Origin: Pseudolysinimonas_A sp947085045
GTDB taxonomy: Bacteria; Actinomycetota; Actinomycetes; Actinomycetales; Microbacteriaceae
Assembly (NCBI GenBank): GCA_947085045.1
Contig: CAMTUU010000004.1
Span: 212,993-276,992, forward strand
Length of the DNA: 64,000 bases
Direction of reading: 5' to 3'
The first letter of the stretch is position 1. Each line of letters begins with the position of its first letter. This document shows positions 34,545 through 44,966 of this stretch, in pieces. The position numbers and the translations under genes are program-made. The notes under the pieces were generated by a model, which saw only the letters and a list, made by a program, of their open reading frames with translations, was not told where the DNA came from and made no database searches.

Positions 34545-36320
34545 TCAGTCCTCGATGGCGAGCAGTCGGTGCCCCGCCGAGACGGTGGCGCCGACGGTGG
34601 CGTCGAGGGCGGTGACCGTGCCGTCGCGGTGCGCCGTGATGGGCTGCTCCATCTTCATCGCCTCGAGCACGAGCACGAGGTCGCCCTTGACGACCTTGTC
34701 GCCCTCCGCGACGGCGACCTTCACGATCGTGGCCTGCATCGGTGCCTGGATGGTCGAGCCGGTGGCCGTGGCGACGCCACCGCCGCCCGAGCGCCGCTTC
34801 GGGGCGGGAGCCGCCGACACCGACCCGCCGCCGGGCAGGAGCTGGGTGGGCAGCGACACCGAGATGCGCTTGCCCTCGACCTCGACGACGACGTCGTGCC
34901 GCTTCTCGGGAGCTCCCGACTCGGGCAGCATCCCGCCCCAGGGCTCGATGTCGTTGACGAACTCGGTTTCGATCCAGCGCGTGTAGACGCCGAACCTGCC
35001 GTCCTCGGCGAGGAACGCCGGGTCGCGCACGATCTTGCGGTGGAACGGCAGCACGGTCGGCAGACCGGCGACCTCGAACTCGTCGAGGGCCCGGCGGGCG
35101 CGCTCGAGCGCGTCGGCGCGGGTGTGGCCGGTGACGATGAGCTTCGCGAGCAGCGAATCGAACGAGCCCGAGATGACGTCGCCCGTGGTGACGCCGGAGT
35201 CGACGCGCACGCCGGGGCCGCCGGGGAAGCGCAGCACGTTGACCGGCCCGGGGGTGGGCAGGAAGTTGCGGCCCGGGTCTTCGCCGTTGATGCGGAACTC
35301 GATCGAGTGCCCGTGCGTCTCGGGGTCGACCGGGTCGAGGAGTCCGCCCTCGGCGATGCGGAACTGCTCGCGCACCAGGTCGATGCCGGTGACCTCCTCC
35401 GAAACGGGATGCTCGACCTGGAGGCGGGTGTTCACCTCGAGGAACGAGACGGTGCCGTCCTTGCCGATCAGGAACTCGCAGGTGCCGGCTCCGAGGTAGC
35501 CGACCTCCTTCAGGATCGCCTTCGACGAGGTGTACAGCAGCTCGGTCTGCTCGGGGGTGAGGAACGGCGCGGGCGCCTCCTCGACGAGCTTCTGGTGGCG
35601 GCGCTGCAGCGAACAGTCGCGCGTGGAGACGACGATCACGGTGCCGGCGGAGTCGGCGAGGCACTGGGTCTCGACGTGGCGCGGCTCGTCGAGGTACTTC
35701 TCGACGAAGCACTCGCCGCGGCCGAAGGCGGCGGTGGCCTCGCGCACGGCGGAGTCGAACATCTCCGGCACCTCTTCGCGGGTGCGGGCGACCTTGAGTC
35801 CGCGTCCGCCGCCGCCGAAGGCCGCCTTGATCGCGACGGGGAGGCCGACCTGGTCGACGAAGTCGAGCACCTCGGAGGCATCCGCGACGGGGTTGAGGGT
35901 TCCGGGAGCCAGCGGCGCCCCGACCTTCTCGGCCACGTGGCGCGCCGACACCTTGTCGCCGAGACGTTCGATCGAGTCGGGCGACGGCCCGATCCAGATG
36001 AGTCCGGCGTCGATGACGGCCCGGGCGAAGTCGGCGTTCTCGGCGAGGAACCCGTATCCCGGGTGCACGGCGTTCGCGCCCGAGCGACGGGCGACGGAGA
36101 GCAGCTTCTCGATGACGAGGTAGGTGTCGGCCGACGTGGTGCCGTCGAGGGCGTAGGCCTCGTCGGCGAGTTTCACGTGGCGCGCATCCCGATCCTGGTC
36201 GGCGTAGACGGCGACCGACCCGATGCCGGCATCCCGCGCAGCTCGGATCACCCGCACGGCGATCTCCCCCCGGTTCGCGATGAGCACCTTGGTGATACGA
36301 CGTGCGGGGGCGACGGCCAT
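34545..36320 (-). CDS. accA3: Acyl-CoA carboxylase alpha subunit (biotin carboxylase + BCCP)
   Basis: 591 residues. Biotin carboxylase, about 1-450: KVLIANRGEIAVRVIRAARD, ATP-grasp loop AAFGGGGRGLKV, FLEVNTRLQVEHPVSE (catalytic Glu/Arg). Then a linker of about 60 residues (Pro/Ser/Gly-rich) and the biotin carrier domain, about 520-591, with the biotinylated Lys in EAMKMEQP (Lys about 556). It carboxylates biotin and hands CO2 to AccD at 43-44.5 kb, making malonyl- and/or methylmalonyl-CoA. ATG 36320 is 8 nt from -10 TATGCT (36329-36334). BirA at 50 kb is the expected ligase. Symbol follows the mycobacterial orthologue position. Confidence 0.95.
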   Translation of the reverse strand: MAVAPARRITKVLIANRGEIAVRVIRAARDAGIGSVAVYADQDRDARHVKLADEAYALDGTTSADTYLVIEKLLSVARRSGANAVHPGYGFLAENADFARAVIDAGLIWIGPSPDSIERLGDKVSARHVAEKVGAPLAPGTLNPVADASEVLDFVDQVGLPVAIKAAFGGGGRGLKVARTREEVPEMFDSAVREATAAFGRGECFVEKYLDEPRHVETQCLADSAGTVIVVSTRDCSLQRRHQKLVEEAPAPFLTPEQTELLYTSSKAILKEVGYLGAGTCEFLIGKDGTVSFLEVNTRLQVEHPVSEEVTGIDLVREQFRIAEGGLLDPVDPETHGHSIEFRINGEDPGRNFLPTPGPVNVLRFPGGPGVRVDSGVTTGDVISGSFDSLLAKLIVTGHTRADALERARRALDEFEVAGLPTVLPFHRKIVRDPAFLAEDGRFGVYTRWIETEFVNDIEPWGGMLPESGAPEKRHDVVVEVEGKRISVSLPTQLLPGGGSVSAAPAPKRRSGGGGVATATGSTIQAPMQATIVKVAVAEGDKVVKGDLVLVLEAMKMEQPITAHRDGTVTALDATVGATVSAGHRLLAIED

Positions 36321-36440
36321 AACTCCCGAGCATATCTTTCGGGGTTGCCCGCGCTTTTGTCGAAGGTGCACAGAAACGTCGCCGATCCGCGGTGGGCGGC
36401 TACAGAGGAGATCGGATGCCGGAGTCGCCTCAGGCGGGCA

Positions 36441-37049
36441 TCACCGGTTCCAGAGGTCCGGCCATTCGATCGCGAGGCGTCGGGTGAGCGTTCGCAGCAG
36501 CGGGATGCTCAACCCGACGACCGCGTGCGGGTCGCCGTCGATCGACGCGATGAAGGCGGCGCCCTTCGCATCGATGGTGAAGGCACCCGCGACCTCGAGG
36601 GGTTCGCCGGTGGCGATGTAGGCGTCGATCTCGACGTCGGTGATGTCGGAGGCGAAGTTGACGGTGGCAACGGCGGGGGCGCCGACGGCCCGCCCGGTGC
36701 GGGTGTCGATCAGCCAGTGACCGGAGTGCAGGCGACCCGAGCGGCCGCGGTGGGCGAGCCATCGCTCGCGAGCCGCCTCGGGCCGGTGCGGCTTGCCGTA
36801 GACGGTGCCGTCGAACTCGAACGTGGAGTCGCCACCGAAGACGAGTCCGTCGAGGTCGGGATGCGCGGACGCGACCGCCTCGGCTTTGAGCCGCGCGAGC
36901 AGCATCACCATCTCGGGCGGGGGGAGCGGACCGGCGGCGGCGACGGCCGCGTCCTCGTCGACTCCGGGCGCGATCGCGACGGGCTCGATCCCGGCCGCGC
37001 GCAGGGTCGCCAAGCGCGCGGGAGAGGTCGAGGCGAGATAGAACTGCAC
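36441..37049 (-). CDS. maf: Maf-family nucleotide pyrophosphatase
   Basis: 202 residues, normal length. Starts FYLASTSPARLATLRAAGI (the S-x-S-x-R-x3-L motif), then VDED (about 28-31), LKAEAVA and GGDSTFEFDGTVYGKP with the catalytic Asp and Lys region. Maf proteins hydrolyse non-canonical or canonical NTPs and were linked to septum arrest. GTG at 37049 has AGGAG 5 nt upstream. It lies between the carboxylase alpha gene and a divergent RNA methyltransferase; maf beside acc genes is a conserved actinobacterial arrangement. Confidence 0.9.
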   Translation of the reverse strand: MQFYLASTSPARLATLRAAGIEPVAIAPGVDEDAAVAAAGPLPPPEMVMLLARLKAEAVASAHPDLDGLVFGGDSTFEFDGTVYGKPHRPEAARERWLAHRGRSGRLHSGHWLIDTRTGRAVGAPAVATVNFASDITDVEIDAYIATGEPLEVAGAFTIDAKGAAFIASIDGDPHAVVGLSIPLLRTLTRRLAIEWPDLWNR

Positions 37050-37070
37050 AGCGCTCCTAAGCTGGCTCGA

Positions 37071-38312
37071 ATGGGCGACATGCAAGGCCGTGAGATCGAG
37101 GTCGAGGCTACCAACATGGCCCACGGCGGCGAGTCCGTCGCGCGCTACGACGGCCGGGTGGTGTTCGTCGCGGACGCGATCCCCGGCGAGAAGATCGTGG
37201 CGCGGGTGACCGACGACACGAAGAAGAGCTTCTGGCGCGCCGACACCGTGCGGGTGCTCGAGCCGAGCCCGCACCGCCGCCCGCACGTCTGGGCGGAGGC
37301 ATCCGTCGATCGCGAGCCGGCCGGGCGTCCCGGCGGTGCCGACTACGGGCACATCGACCTGGCGCATCAGCGCGTGCTCAAGGCCGGCGTGCTCGCCGAC
37401 GCGCTCAGCCGGATGGCGAAGGTCGACCGAGCCGTCACCGTCGAGGCGCTTCCCGGCCCCACCCCGGAATCCACCGCGGACGGCACCGGCTGGCGCACCC
37501 GCGAGCGGCTGCACGTCGGCGACGACGGCCGGCTCGGGCCCTATGGCGCACGCTCGCACCGCGTGATCGCCGTGGCCGGACTCCCGCTCGCCGTCGACGC
37601 CGTGCGCGAGCACGCCCCGCTGGCCGAGCGGATGCCCGGGGCCGGCACCGTGACGGTCCTCGCCCCGAGCACGGGCGACGGCGCGCGGCTGATCATCGGC
37701 GCACAGAAGCCCACCGTCATCCGCGAGCGCGTCGGCGACCGCGAGTTCCTTGTCGACGACACCGGCTTCTGGCAGGTGCACGCCGCCGCCCCGGCGACGC
37801 TGAGTGCGGCCGTTCAGGATGCCATCGATCCTGCCCTCCTCGATCCGAAGGCCGCGAACCTCGACCTCTACGGCGGTGTCGGCCTGCTCGCCGCGGCCGT
37901 CGGCGACCGGTTCGGCAGCGGCCTGCGCATCACCTCGGTCGAATCCCAGGAGCGTGCGACCGAGCACGCGGCCGAGAACCTCGCCGACTGGCTCGGCGCC
38001 GCCGTCATCACCGCGCGGGTCGAGTCGTACGTGCGCTCGCTCGCCGACGCCTCGGCCGGGGAGCGTGCGCGACTCGCCGCCGCGACGGTCGTGCTCGATC
38101 CGCCGCGGTCCGGCGCCGGGGCATCGGTGCTCGAGCCTCTCGCCGCGGCCGGCCCCGCCCAACTGGTCTACGTCGCGTGCGATCCCGTCGCGTTCGCGCG
38201 CGACGTCGCCGTGCTGGAGCAGGCGGGGTATGCGCTCACCCGGCTGCGCGCCCTCGATCTCTTCCCGCACACGCATCACGTCGAGGCGATCGGCACCTTC
38301 GTCCGCGCCTGA
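37071..38312 (+). CDS. TRAM-domain RNA uridine-C5 methyltransferase (TrmA/RlmD family)
   Basis: 413 residues. N-terminal TRAM-like RNA-binding domain (about 6-62: VEATNMAHGGESVARYDGRVVFV and following), C-terminal Rossmann methyltransferase with the SAM site NLDLYGGVGLLAAAVG, VVLDPPRSGAG and LFPHTHHVEAI. The catalytic Cys block reads YVACDPVAFARD, where most relatives have YVSCNP: Cys retained, Asn changed to Asp. Substrate (tRNA or 23S rRNA uridine) is not decided. ATG at 37071 is 7 nt from -10 TAAGCT (37058-37063): leaderless. Confidence 0.9.
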   Translation: MGDMQGREIEVEATNMAHGGESVARYDGRVVFVADAIPGEKIVARVTDDTKKSFWRADTVRVLEPSPHRRPHVWAEASVDREPAGRPGGADYGHIDLAHQRVLKAGVLADALSRMAKVDRAVTVEALPGPTPESTADGTGWRTRERLHVGDDGRLGPYGARSHRVIAVAGLPLAVDAVREHAPLAERMPGAGTVTVLAPSTGDGARLIIGAQKPTVIRERVGDREFLVDDTGFWQVHAAAPATLSAAVQDAIDPALLDPKAANLDLYGGVGLLAAAVGDRFGSGLRITSVESQERATEHAAENLADWLGAAVITARVESYVRSLADASAGERARLAAATVVLDPPRSGAGASVLEPLAAAGPAQLVYVACDPVAFARDVAVLEQAGYALTRLRALDLFPHTHHVEAIGTFVRA

Positions 38313-38471
38313 CCGCGCGGGGCCCGCGACGACGATCGGAAACGGTGCTCGGCGGCCGTTCCGGCGCGAGGGTGTGGATAGATCGGTCCGTCTGCGGCTG
38401 GGAAGAGTACGATCGAAGGTGGATCAGGACCGCCCGGATGCTGTTTCGTCCGATCAGCGGGGGGAGAACGG

Positions 38472-39191
38472 ATGAGCATGTCGCAGACGGTCGACCGTTT
38501 CCCGGCGTCCGACCCCACGGGCCGCCCCGACACCTCAGGGGTGCGCGTCGCGATCGTCGACGATCACGAATCCGTGCGCCTCGGGCTGAAAGCCGCCTTC
38601 GCCGATGACGGCTACAACGTGGTCGCCGTGGGCGAGAACGTCGACGCCCTGCTCACCGCTCTCGCCGGCCGCGAGGTCGACGTCGTCGTGCTCGACCTGT
38701 CGCTCGGCGACGGCTCCACCGTCACCGACAACGTCAAGCGCGTGCAGGCGGCCGGCGCGGCCGTCCTCATCCACAGCATCGCCGACCGTGTGGCTCTCGT
38801 GCGCGAGGCGCTCGCCGCCGGAGCCGCGGGCGTCATCCCGAAGTCCTCGGCTACCAAGACCGTCATCGCCGCCGCGGCCACCGTCGCGCGCGGCGACGTG
38901 CTCAACAATCTCGAATGGGCGACCGCGATCGATGCCGACCGCGACTTCGCCAAAGCGCAGCTGGGGCGTCGCGAACGGGAGATCCTGCACCTGTACGCGT
39001 CCGGTCTGCCGCTGAAGCTCGCCGCCGAGCAACTGGGCATCGGTTACTCGACGGCTCGGGAGTATCTCGACCGCATCCGCGTGAAATACGTCGAGGTCGG
39101 TCGCCCGGCCCCGACCAAGGTCGACCTGCTCCGCCGCGCGGTCGAGGACGGCATCCTGCCGGGTCTCGACCCCGACGGTGGCGAAGCCTAA
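38472..39191 (+). CDS. Response regulator, NarL/LuxR type
   Basis: 239 residues. Receiver: VAIVDDHESVRLGLKAAF, phospho-acceptor Asp in VDVVVLDLSLGDGS, Ser in LIHSIADR, Lys in GVIPKSSATK. LuxR-type DNA-binding domain at the C-terminus: LGRREREILHLYASGLPLKL then AEQLGIGYSTAREYLDRIR. GGGGAGAACGG before the ATG serves as ribosome site; a -10 TACGAT is near 38408. First gene of a three-gene unit with a histidine kinase and a membrane protein; each overlaps the next. Confidence 0.92.
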   Translation: MSMSQTVDRFPASDPTGRPDTSGVRVAIVDDHESVRLGLKAAFADDGYNVVAVGENVDALLTALAGREVDVVVLDLSLGDGSTVTDNVKRVQAAGAAVLIHSIADRVALVREALAAGAAGVIPKSSATKTVIAAAATVARGDVLNNLEWATAIDADRDFAKAQLGRREREILHLYASGLPLKLAAEQLGIGYSTAREYLDRIRVKYVEVGRPAPTKVDLLRRAVEDGILPGLDPDGGEA

Positions 39192-40449
39192 CCAGGTCGC
39201 CGGTCAGCCCGCGTTCGGGCGCCCGGTCCGCAATCCGCTCAGCCTGCTCCGCGTCGACGCGGCCATCGCGCGCCTCGCCGCGGTCGTCGGCGGCGCCTTC
39301 TTCCTGCAGTCGATCCCGCTGCAGCTTCTTCAACTGCCGAACATGGCACCCGCCTGGAGCGCCGTCACCCTCACCCTCCTGGTCGCGTCGCTCGTCGCCT
39401 GCGCGATCGCGTCTATCCTCAAGCGGATGGTGCGCTCGACCTACATCGCGTTCGCCGTCGTCTACCTGATCGCTCTCATCAGCTGGCCGTTCGCGGTGGT
39501 CGACGTCGCCACCGCGGTCTCCCAGAACGAGAGCTACTGGCTGTACTTCCTGCTGACCATCGCCACCACGATGGCCTCGGTCGCGATGGAACTGCCGATC
39601 GCCGTCGTCTACACGGTCGGCGCGCCCATCCTCTACGGCATCATCCGGATCACCCCGCCCGGCGGTGGCACCGACGTCGGGCGCGCCGTGCTCGACTCGG
39701 TGTACTCGATCCTGCTGGGCGGCAGCATCCTCATCATGATCGCGGTGCTGCGGGCGGCCGCCGGCGGCGTCGACACCGCGCAGCAGAACGCCCTCGAGCG
39801 GTACGCGCACGCGGTGCGGCAGCACGCGACCGAGGCGGAGCGCGTGCAGGTCGACTCGATCGTGCACGACAGCGTGCTCACCACCCTGCTGTCGGCGGCG
39901 CGCGCCTTCAGCCCCGAGGCGAAGGGGCTCGCCGCGACGATGGCGGGCAACGCGATCGGGCACCTGCGCGAGGCGGTCGCCGTCGCGCCCGACTCCGAGG
40001 CGACCGTGTCGGGCGAGATGGTCGCCCAGCGCATCGTCAGCGCCGCTGACAGCATGTCGCAGTCGTTCACGGTGCGCACCTTCGCCGAGGAGTGGTGCCT
40101 GATCCCGGTGCACGTTGCTGAGGCGGCCTACTCGGCGACCGTGCAGGCGATGGTCAACAGCCTCCAGCACGCCGGCACCGGCGTCGAGCGCTGGGTCGAC
40201 CTTCGCTCGCACGGGCAGCAGGCGTTCACGATCGAGATCGGCGACAAGGGCGCCGGCTTCGACCCCGACCTCATCCCGACCGAGCGTCTCGGCGTGCGGG
40301 TCTCGATCCTCGAACGGGTCGCGAGTGCGGGCGGCCACGCCCGCATCGACACCGCCCCCGGCGAGGGCACCGTCGTGTCGCTCAGCTGGGACGGCGCGGC
40401 GCCCGCCGAGCCGGAGAGCGTCCCCGACGACGTGGAGGAATCGGCATGA
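39178..40449 (+). CDS. Membrane histidine kinase partnering the response regulator
   Basis: 423 residues. Six hydrophobic segments in the first 205 residues, without a sizeable outside domain, then a coiled dimerisation helix with the phospho-acceptor in VDSIVHDSVLTTLLSA (about 225), an N-box in MVNSLQHAG and a G-box in IGDKGAGFDP, ending with GEGTVVSLSWDG. The short HATPase domain and HD-x3-L H-box match kinases that pair with NarL-type regulators. GTG start at 39178 overlaps the regulator by 14 nt. Likely senses a membrane or intramembrane cue. Confidence 0.88.
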   Translation: MAKPNQVAGQPAFGRPVRNPLSLLRVDAAIARLAAVVGGAFFLQSIPLQLLQLPNMAPAWSAVTLTLLVASLVACAIASILKRMVRSTYIAFAVVYLIALISWPFAVVDVATAVSQNESYWLYFLLTIATTMASVAMELPIAVVYTVGAPILYGIIRITPPGGGTDVGRAVLDSVYSILLGGSILIMIAVLRAAAGGVDTAQQNALERYAHAVRQHATEAERVQVDSIVHDSVLTTLLSAARAFSPEAKGLAATMAGNAIGHLREAVAVAPDSEATVSGEMVAQRIVSAADSMSQSFTVRTFAEEWCLIPVHVAEAAYSATVQAMVNSLQHAGTGVERWVDLRSHGQQAFTIEIGDKGAGFDPDLIPTERLGVRVSILERVASAGGHARIDTAPGEGTVVSLSWDGAAPAEPESVPDDVEESA

Positions 40450-41483
40450 GGGTCGCCGTCCCCCGCCCGCTGATCATCCTGGTCGCGGCACTGTTCTCCG
40501 CCTACCTGATCGTGCTCGCGGTCTACTCGCTGCCGTTCGGCTTCGCCGCATCGAACGAGCCGGTCATCGCCGCGATGGCGATCTACGCGCTCGCGACCTT
40601 CGCCGTGCTCGTGCCCGACAAGCGCCCGCGGATGCCGGTCTGGCTCGCGGCGTTCGCCGTCGCCATCGCGATCGTCCTGCCGATGCTCGTCACCTCGGTG
40701 CTCGACCCGGGGCGCGTGGGCGGCAACGGATACGCCACCTGGTACGTCGCCGCGGTCGGTGCGCTGATGACCATCACTGCCGTGCGCCGCCGCCCGGGCT
40801 TCGCCTGGGCCGGCATCGGCTTCCTCGTCGTGCAGACGGTCTTCTGGGCCGGTCCCGTCGGGCTCGTGGCCCTCGGCGTCATCGGCGACGCGTCGTGGGT
40901 CGGCGTCGCACACCTGCTCACCAACGCCCTCGCGAAGGCGGTGCGCGACTCGCAGCGCTTCGCGGTCGCCGAGCGCGGTGCTGCGGAGTGGCAGGCGGCG
41001 CAGGAGGCGCACCTCAACGAACGCCAGTTCCGGCTCGGGCAGACGACCGTCATGGCTCTGCCGATGCTGCGCACCATCCAGCAGAGCGGCGGTGACCTCA
41101 CCGCGGCGCAGCGCGCCGAGTGCCTGCACCTCGAGGGCGCCATCCGCGACGAGATCCGCGGTCGCAAACTGCTGAACGACGCCGTGCGCGAGCAGGTCAT
41201 GCTCGCCCGCCGGCGCGGCACGACCGTCACGCTGCTCGATGAGGGCGGCATCGACGACCTCGAGGGCACCGACCTCGATCGGGTGCTCGGGGCGCTCGCC
41301 GACGCGCTGCGTCGCACGAATGCCGACAAGGTGATCGCCCGCACGGTGCCCGAAGGGTCGGATGTGGCGGTCACCGTCGTCGGGTTGCGGTCCAGCGACG
41401 ACGGCAGCGCGAGTCTGCTCGGCGACTCGCTCGACGACGACGAGGTCGAGCTGTGGCTGGAGATCCCGCGCGTGGTGGCTTAG
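40446..41483 (+). CDS. Membrane protein with kinase-like cytoplasmic part
   Basis: 345 residues. Five hydrophobic segments over about 8-150, then a helical cytoplasmic stretch (ERGAAEWQAAQEAHLNERQF, then LGQTTVMALPMLRTIQQSGG) placed like a kinase dimerisation helix, and a final domain of HATPase-like size. I see no phospho-acceptor His motif and no N- or G-box, so it is not an active kinase by sequence. Start ATG overlaps the kinase stop (ATGA). It could be a pseudokinase subunit that dimerises with, or tunes, the kinase before it. Its stop shares a TTAG with the convergent FkbM gene. Confidence 0.75.
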   Translation: MRVAVPRPLIILVAALFSAYLIVLAVYSLPFGFAASNEPVIAAMAIYALATFAVLVPDKRPRMPVWLAAFAVAIAIVLPMLVTSVLDPGRVGGNGYATWYVAAVGALMTITAVRRRPGFAWAGIGFLVVQTVFWAGPVGLVALGVIGDASWVGVAHLLTNALAKAVRDSQRFAVAERGAAEWQAAQEAHLNERQFRLGQTTVMALPMLRTIQQSGGDLTAAQRAECLHLEGAIRDEIRGRKLLNDAVREQVMLARRRGTTVTLLDEGGIDDLEGTDLDRVLGALADALRRTNADKVIARTVPEGSDVAVTVVGLRSSDDGSASLLGDSLDDDEVELWLEIPRVVA

Positions 41484-42262
41484 GGCAGCACGCGTTCCGT
41501 CGCGAACAGGTAGTTGCGCACCTCGGCCCGCACCGCCTCGGTGCGCGTCCAGGCGCCGTCGACCCAGGTGTACATGCGGTACTCGGGCCAGCGCTCGGCG
41601 ATCTCGGCGAGGAAGCCGGCCGCGTCGCGGTCGTAGCGCACGAGGTGGCGGTCTTCGATCTCCAGCTGCAGGGTGGGCCGGTCGCGGTCGATCACCCGGC
41701 GCGCACCTTCGATGACGAGCGGCTCGAAGCCCTCGACATCCACTTTGATGTAGGAGATGCGGCCGAGACCCTCGCGCTCCACCCAGTCGTCGATGGTGTC
41801 GATGTCGGTGCGCACCCGGTGCACGCGCCGCTCGGACGGTGTGCCGACGGGTCGCAGGTGGCCGTGGCCGAAGATCGGGAACGGGCCGTTGACGGGGACG
41901 ACGATCTCGCCCTCGCCGGGCTGCGGTCCCATCGCGACGCGCCGCAGCTTGCCGCGCGCGGTGCCGACGAGGCCGCGGAGTAAGCGCACGACGTGGAAGT
42001 TGCGCGGCTGCGGATCGATCGAGTCGATGCGCCCGGTGCGGCCGATGAGGTACGACAGCGGGACCGTGTACATGCCGAGGCCCGCCCCGATGTCGAGCAC
42101 CGTGTCGCCGGGCTTCACCAGCTGGGCGAGGCCCTTGATCTCGGGCTCGGCCCAGTCGATGCGGCCCGCGGCGAGGTAGACGGCGTGCCCGACGCGCGAG
42201 CGCCAGCCTCCGCGTCGCGCCGGTGAGGGGGCAGATACCGTCGGAACGGCGGCTTCGGTCAC
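41480..42262 (-). CDS. FkbM family methyltransferase
   Basis: 260 residues. SAM-binding motif DTVLDIGAGLGMYTVPLSYL (about 50-70), FkbM blocks PQPRNFHVVRLLRGL, ISYIKVDVEGFEPLVIEGA and LQLEIEDRHL. Family members O-methylate sugars or polyketides; here a surface glycan is a fair guess since envelope sugar genes follow within 3 kb, but nothing ties them. ATG at 42262. Upstream lies a gene-free stretch with two strong hairpins. Confidence 0.85.
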   Translation of the reverse strand: MTEAAVPTVSAPSPARRGGWRSRVGHAVYLAAGRIDWAEPEIKGLAQLVKPGDTVLDIGAGLGMYTVPLSYLIGRTGRIDSIDPQPRNFHVVRLLRGLVGTARGKLRRVAMGPQPGEGEIVVPVNGPFPIFGHGHLRPVGTPSERRVHRVRTDIDTIDDWVEREGLGRISYIKVDVEGFEPLVIEGARRVIDRDRPTLQLEIEDRHLVRYDRDAAGFLAEIAERWPEYRMYTWVDGAWTRTEAVRAEVRNYLFATERVLP

Positions 42263-42390
42263 GAAATACCTCGATCAGGGGCGGGGAGCAGCGCGGGTCG
42301 CGACAACTCTAACGGGAGCCAAGTGCCCGAGACGTCGTCCCGGAGGATGACAGCGGCACGCTCCCGGGGCGACCTCCGCGGAACGGGAAA
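42263..42390. other. Upstream region of the FkbM gene
   Basis: Together with the hairpins and the stretch up to 42733 this is about 470 bp without a gene. This part should hold the FkbM promoter on the minus strand; I see AGAGTTGTCGCG and CGATC-rich sequence but no convincing -35/-10 pair. No coding signal. Confidence 0.4.
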
Positions 42391-42415
42391 GGGGCCGGAT
42401 CGATGATCCGGCCCC
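42391..42415. terminator. GC hairpin, 10-bp stem
   Basis: GGGGCCGGAT-CGATG-ATCCGGCCCC, perfect 10-bp stem, 5-nt loop. On the minus strand it follows the carboxylase epsilon/beta genes and a second hairpin; it may back up that terminator or shield the FkbM promoter. Confidence 0.7.
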
Positions 42416-42425
42416 ACCCAATAAT

Positions 42426-42462
42426 CGAGTCAGGGCGACAACCCGAATATCGCCCTGACTCG
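42426..42462. terminator. GC hairpin, 13-bp stem
   Basis: CGAGTCAGGGCGA (42426-42438) pairs perfectly with 42450-42462; loop of 11 nt. Probable end of the accD-accE message on the minus strand, about 270 nt after the accE stop. A weaker inverted pair, GATCGGC/GCCGATC, lies just to the right (about 42472-42500). Confidence 0.75.
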
Positions 42463-42733
42463 CCCCCACATGATCGGCACGCTTACCCTTGTCGCCGATC
42501 CATGGCGGCGGGCTCATGATCATAAGCCGCGCCTGTTCGATCCAAGCTACCTGGGGACTGCGCCCAGCCCAAGTCGTCATTTCGGGGGACATTCGCTGTG
42601 CCGAACCCCGATCGATACAGGCTGTTTCGGAGGATATGGCCGTCCAATCGGGGGACAGCACCGAGGGATCCGGCACGGTCGACGCGGCACTTCGACGGAA
42701 TCGCGTGCGGCGACGACGGATTCCGGCGACGGG
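42463..42733. other. Gene-free stretch, possible gene remnant
   Basis: No convincing gene. One plus-strand reading frame from ATG 42636 has a fine ribosome site (CGGAGGATATG) and begins MAVQSGDSTEGSGTVDAALR, but turns Arg-rich and runs antisense into accE/accD, so only its first 35 or so codons could be real. It may be the broken 5' end of a lost gene. Minus strand: 3' UTR of accE. Confidence 0.4.
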
Positions 42734-42966
42734 TCAGCCCCGGAATTCGCGCCAGACGCCGAACGTCAGGGGGGCGCGGATGTCGCGCTGGCTCTCCTGC
42801 CACCCGGTCGGGCCGCGGTCGCCGCGGCGTCGGCTCTCGCTCGCGAGTTCGTCGAGCGCGGCGGTGAGCACTGCCGTGACGGCGGCGATGTCCTCAGGGG
42901 TGGGGCTGCCGCCGAGGACGCGGATCCCGGGGGTGGGCTGCTCGGGCGTCGGCTGTTCGTCGGGCA

Positions 42967-42967
<1 letters not shown>
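42734..42967 (-). CDS. accE: Acyl-CoA carboxylase epsilon subunit
   Basis: 77 residues. A Glu/Pro/Thr-rich start (MPDEQPTPEQPTPGIRVLGG) followed by one helix, SPTPEDIAAVTAVLTAALDE, and a short tail ending FGVWREFRG. Length and pattern fit the AccE5-type subunit that bridges alpha and beta in actinobacterial carboxylases and raises activity. Its ATG overlaps the accD stop by one base (TGATG), the typical arrangement. Sequence conservation in this family is low, so position carries much of the call. Confidence 0.88.
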
Positions 42968-44571
<1,604 letters not shown>

Positions 44572-44966
44572 GGCGTTCAGCCTACCGAGGGGTTGCCGGG
44601 ATGCCGTTGGCGGGAACCTCCAAAGAGAGTCAGCGAGGATCGGCGCGTCGAATCGCGCCTCGACGACGGCGCACTTCGCCTCGGTCGATTCGCGCAGCCC
44701 GTCGATCCGGGCTGCGACGCCCTCGATGGAGGCGCGGAGGGCTCGGTTGAAGCTGATCGTCGGCCGGGTCGCGGCCGGAAGGTAGCGACGCCGGGACCGT
44801 CTGTGGCGTCGACCTGGGCGGGCTCGAGACGGCGTGGCGGGTGGAGAACTCGGTCATGTTCGGTTCACCTGCGGGACACGTCCTCGTCAGATGTCGTCCA
44901 CCATCCGGGCTGAGCGTGGGACGAGCCCGCCTTCAGCAAGCGGACGGTGAGCGGATCGAGGCGAGC
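44572..44966. other. Control region between accD5 and the nonulosonic acid operon
   Basis: About 395 bp with no supported gene. It contains the accD5 -10 (44579-44584). Several out-of-context start codons (for example ATG 44856, GTG 44841) extend the next gene upstream in frame, but the translated extension is Arg/Ser-rich and unlike a protein start. A promoter for the operon must lie here; I could not single it out. Confidence 0.4.

Noticed and set aside
34569..37070. Long plus-strand frame joined to the RNA methyltransferase and lying antisense to the carboxylase alpha and maf genes
   Set aside because: High GC leaves antisense frames open; the translation lacks any family motif, and the methyltransferase start is set by TAAGCT plus ATG 37071.
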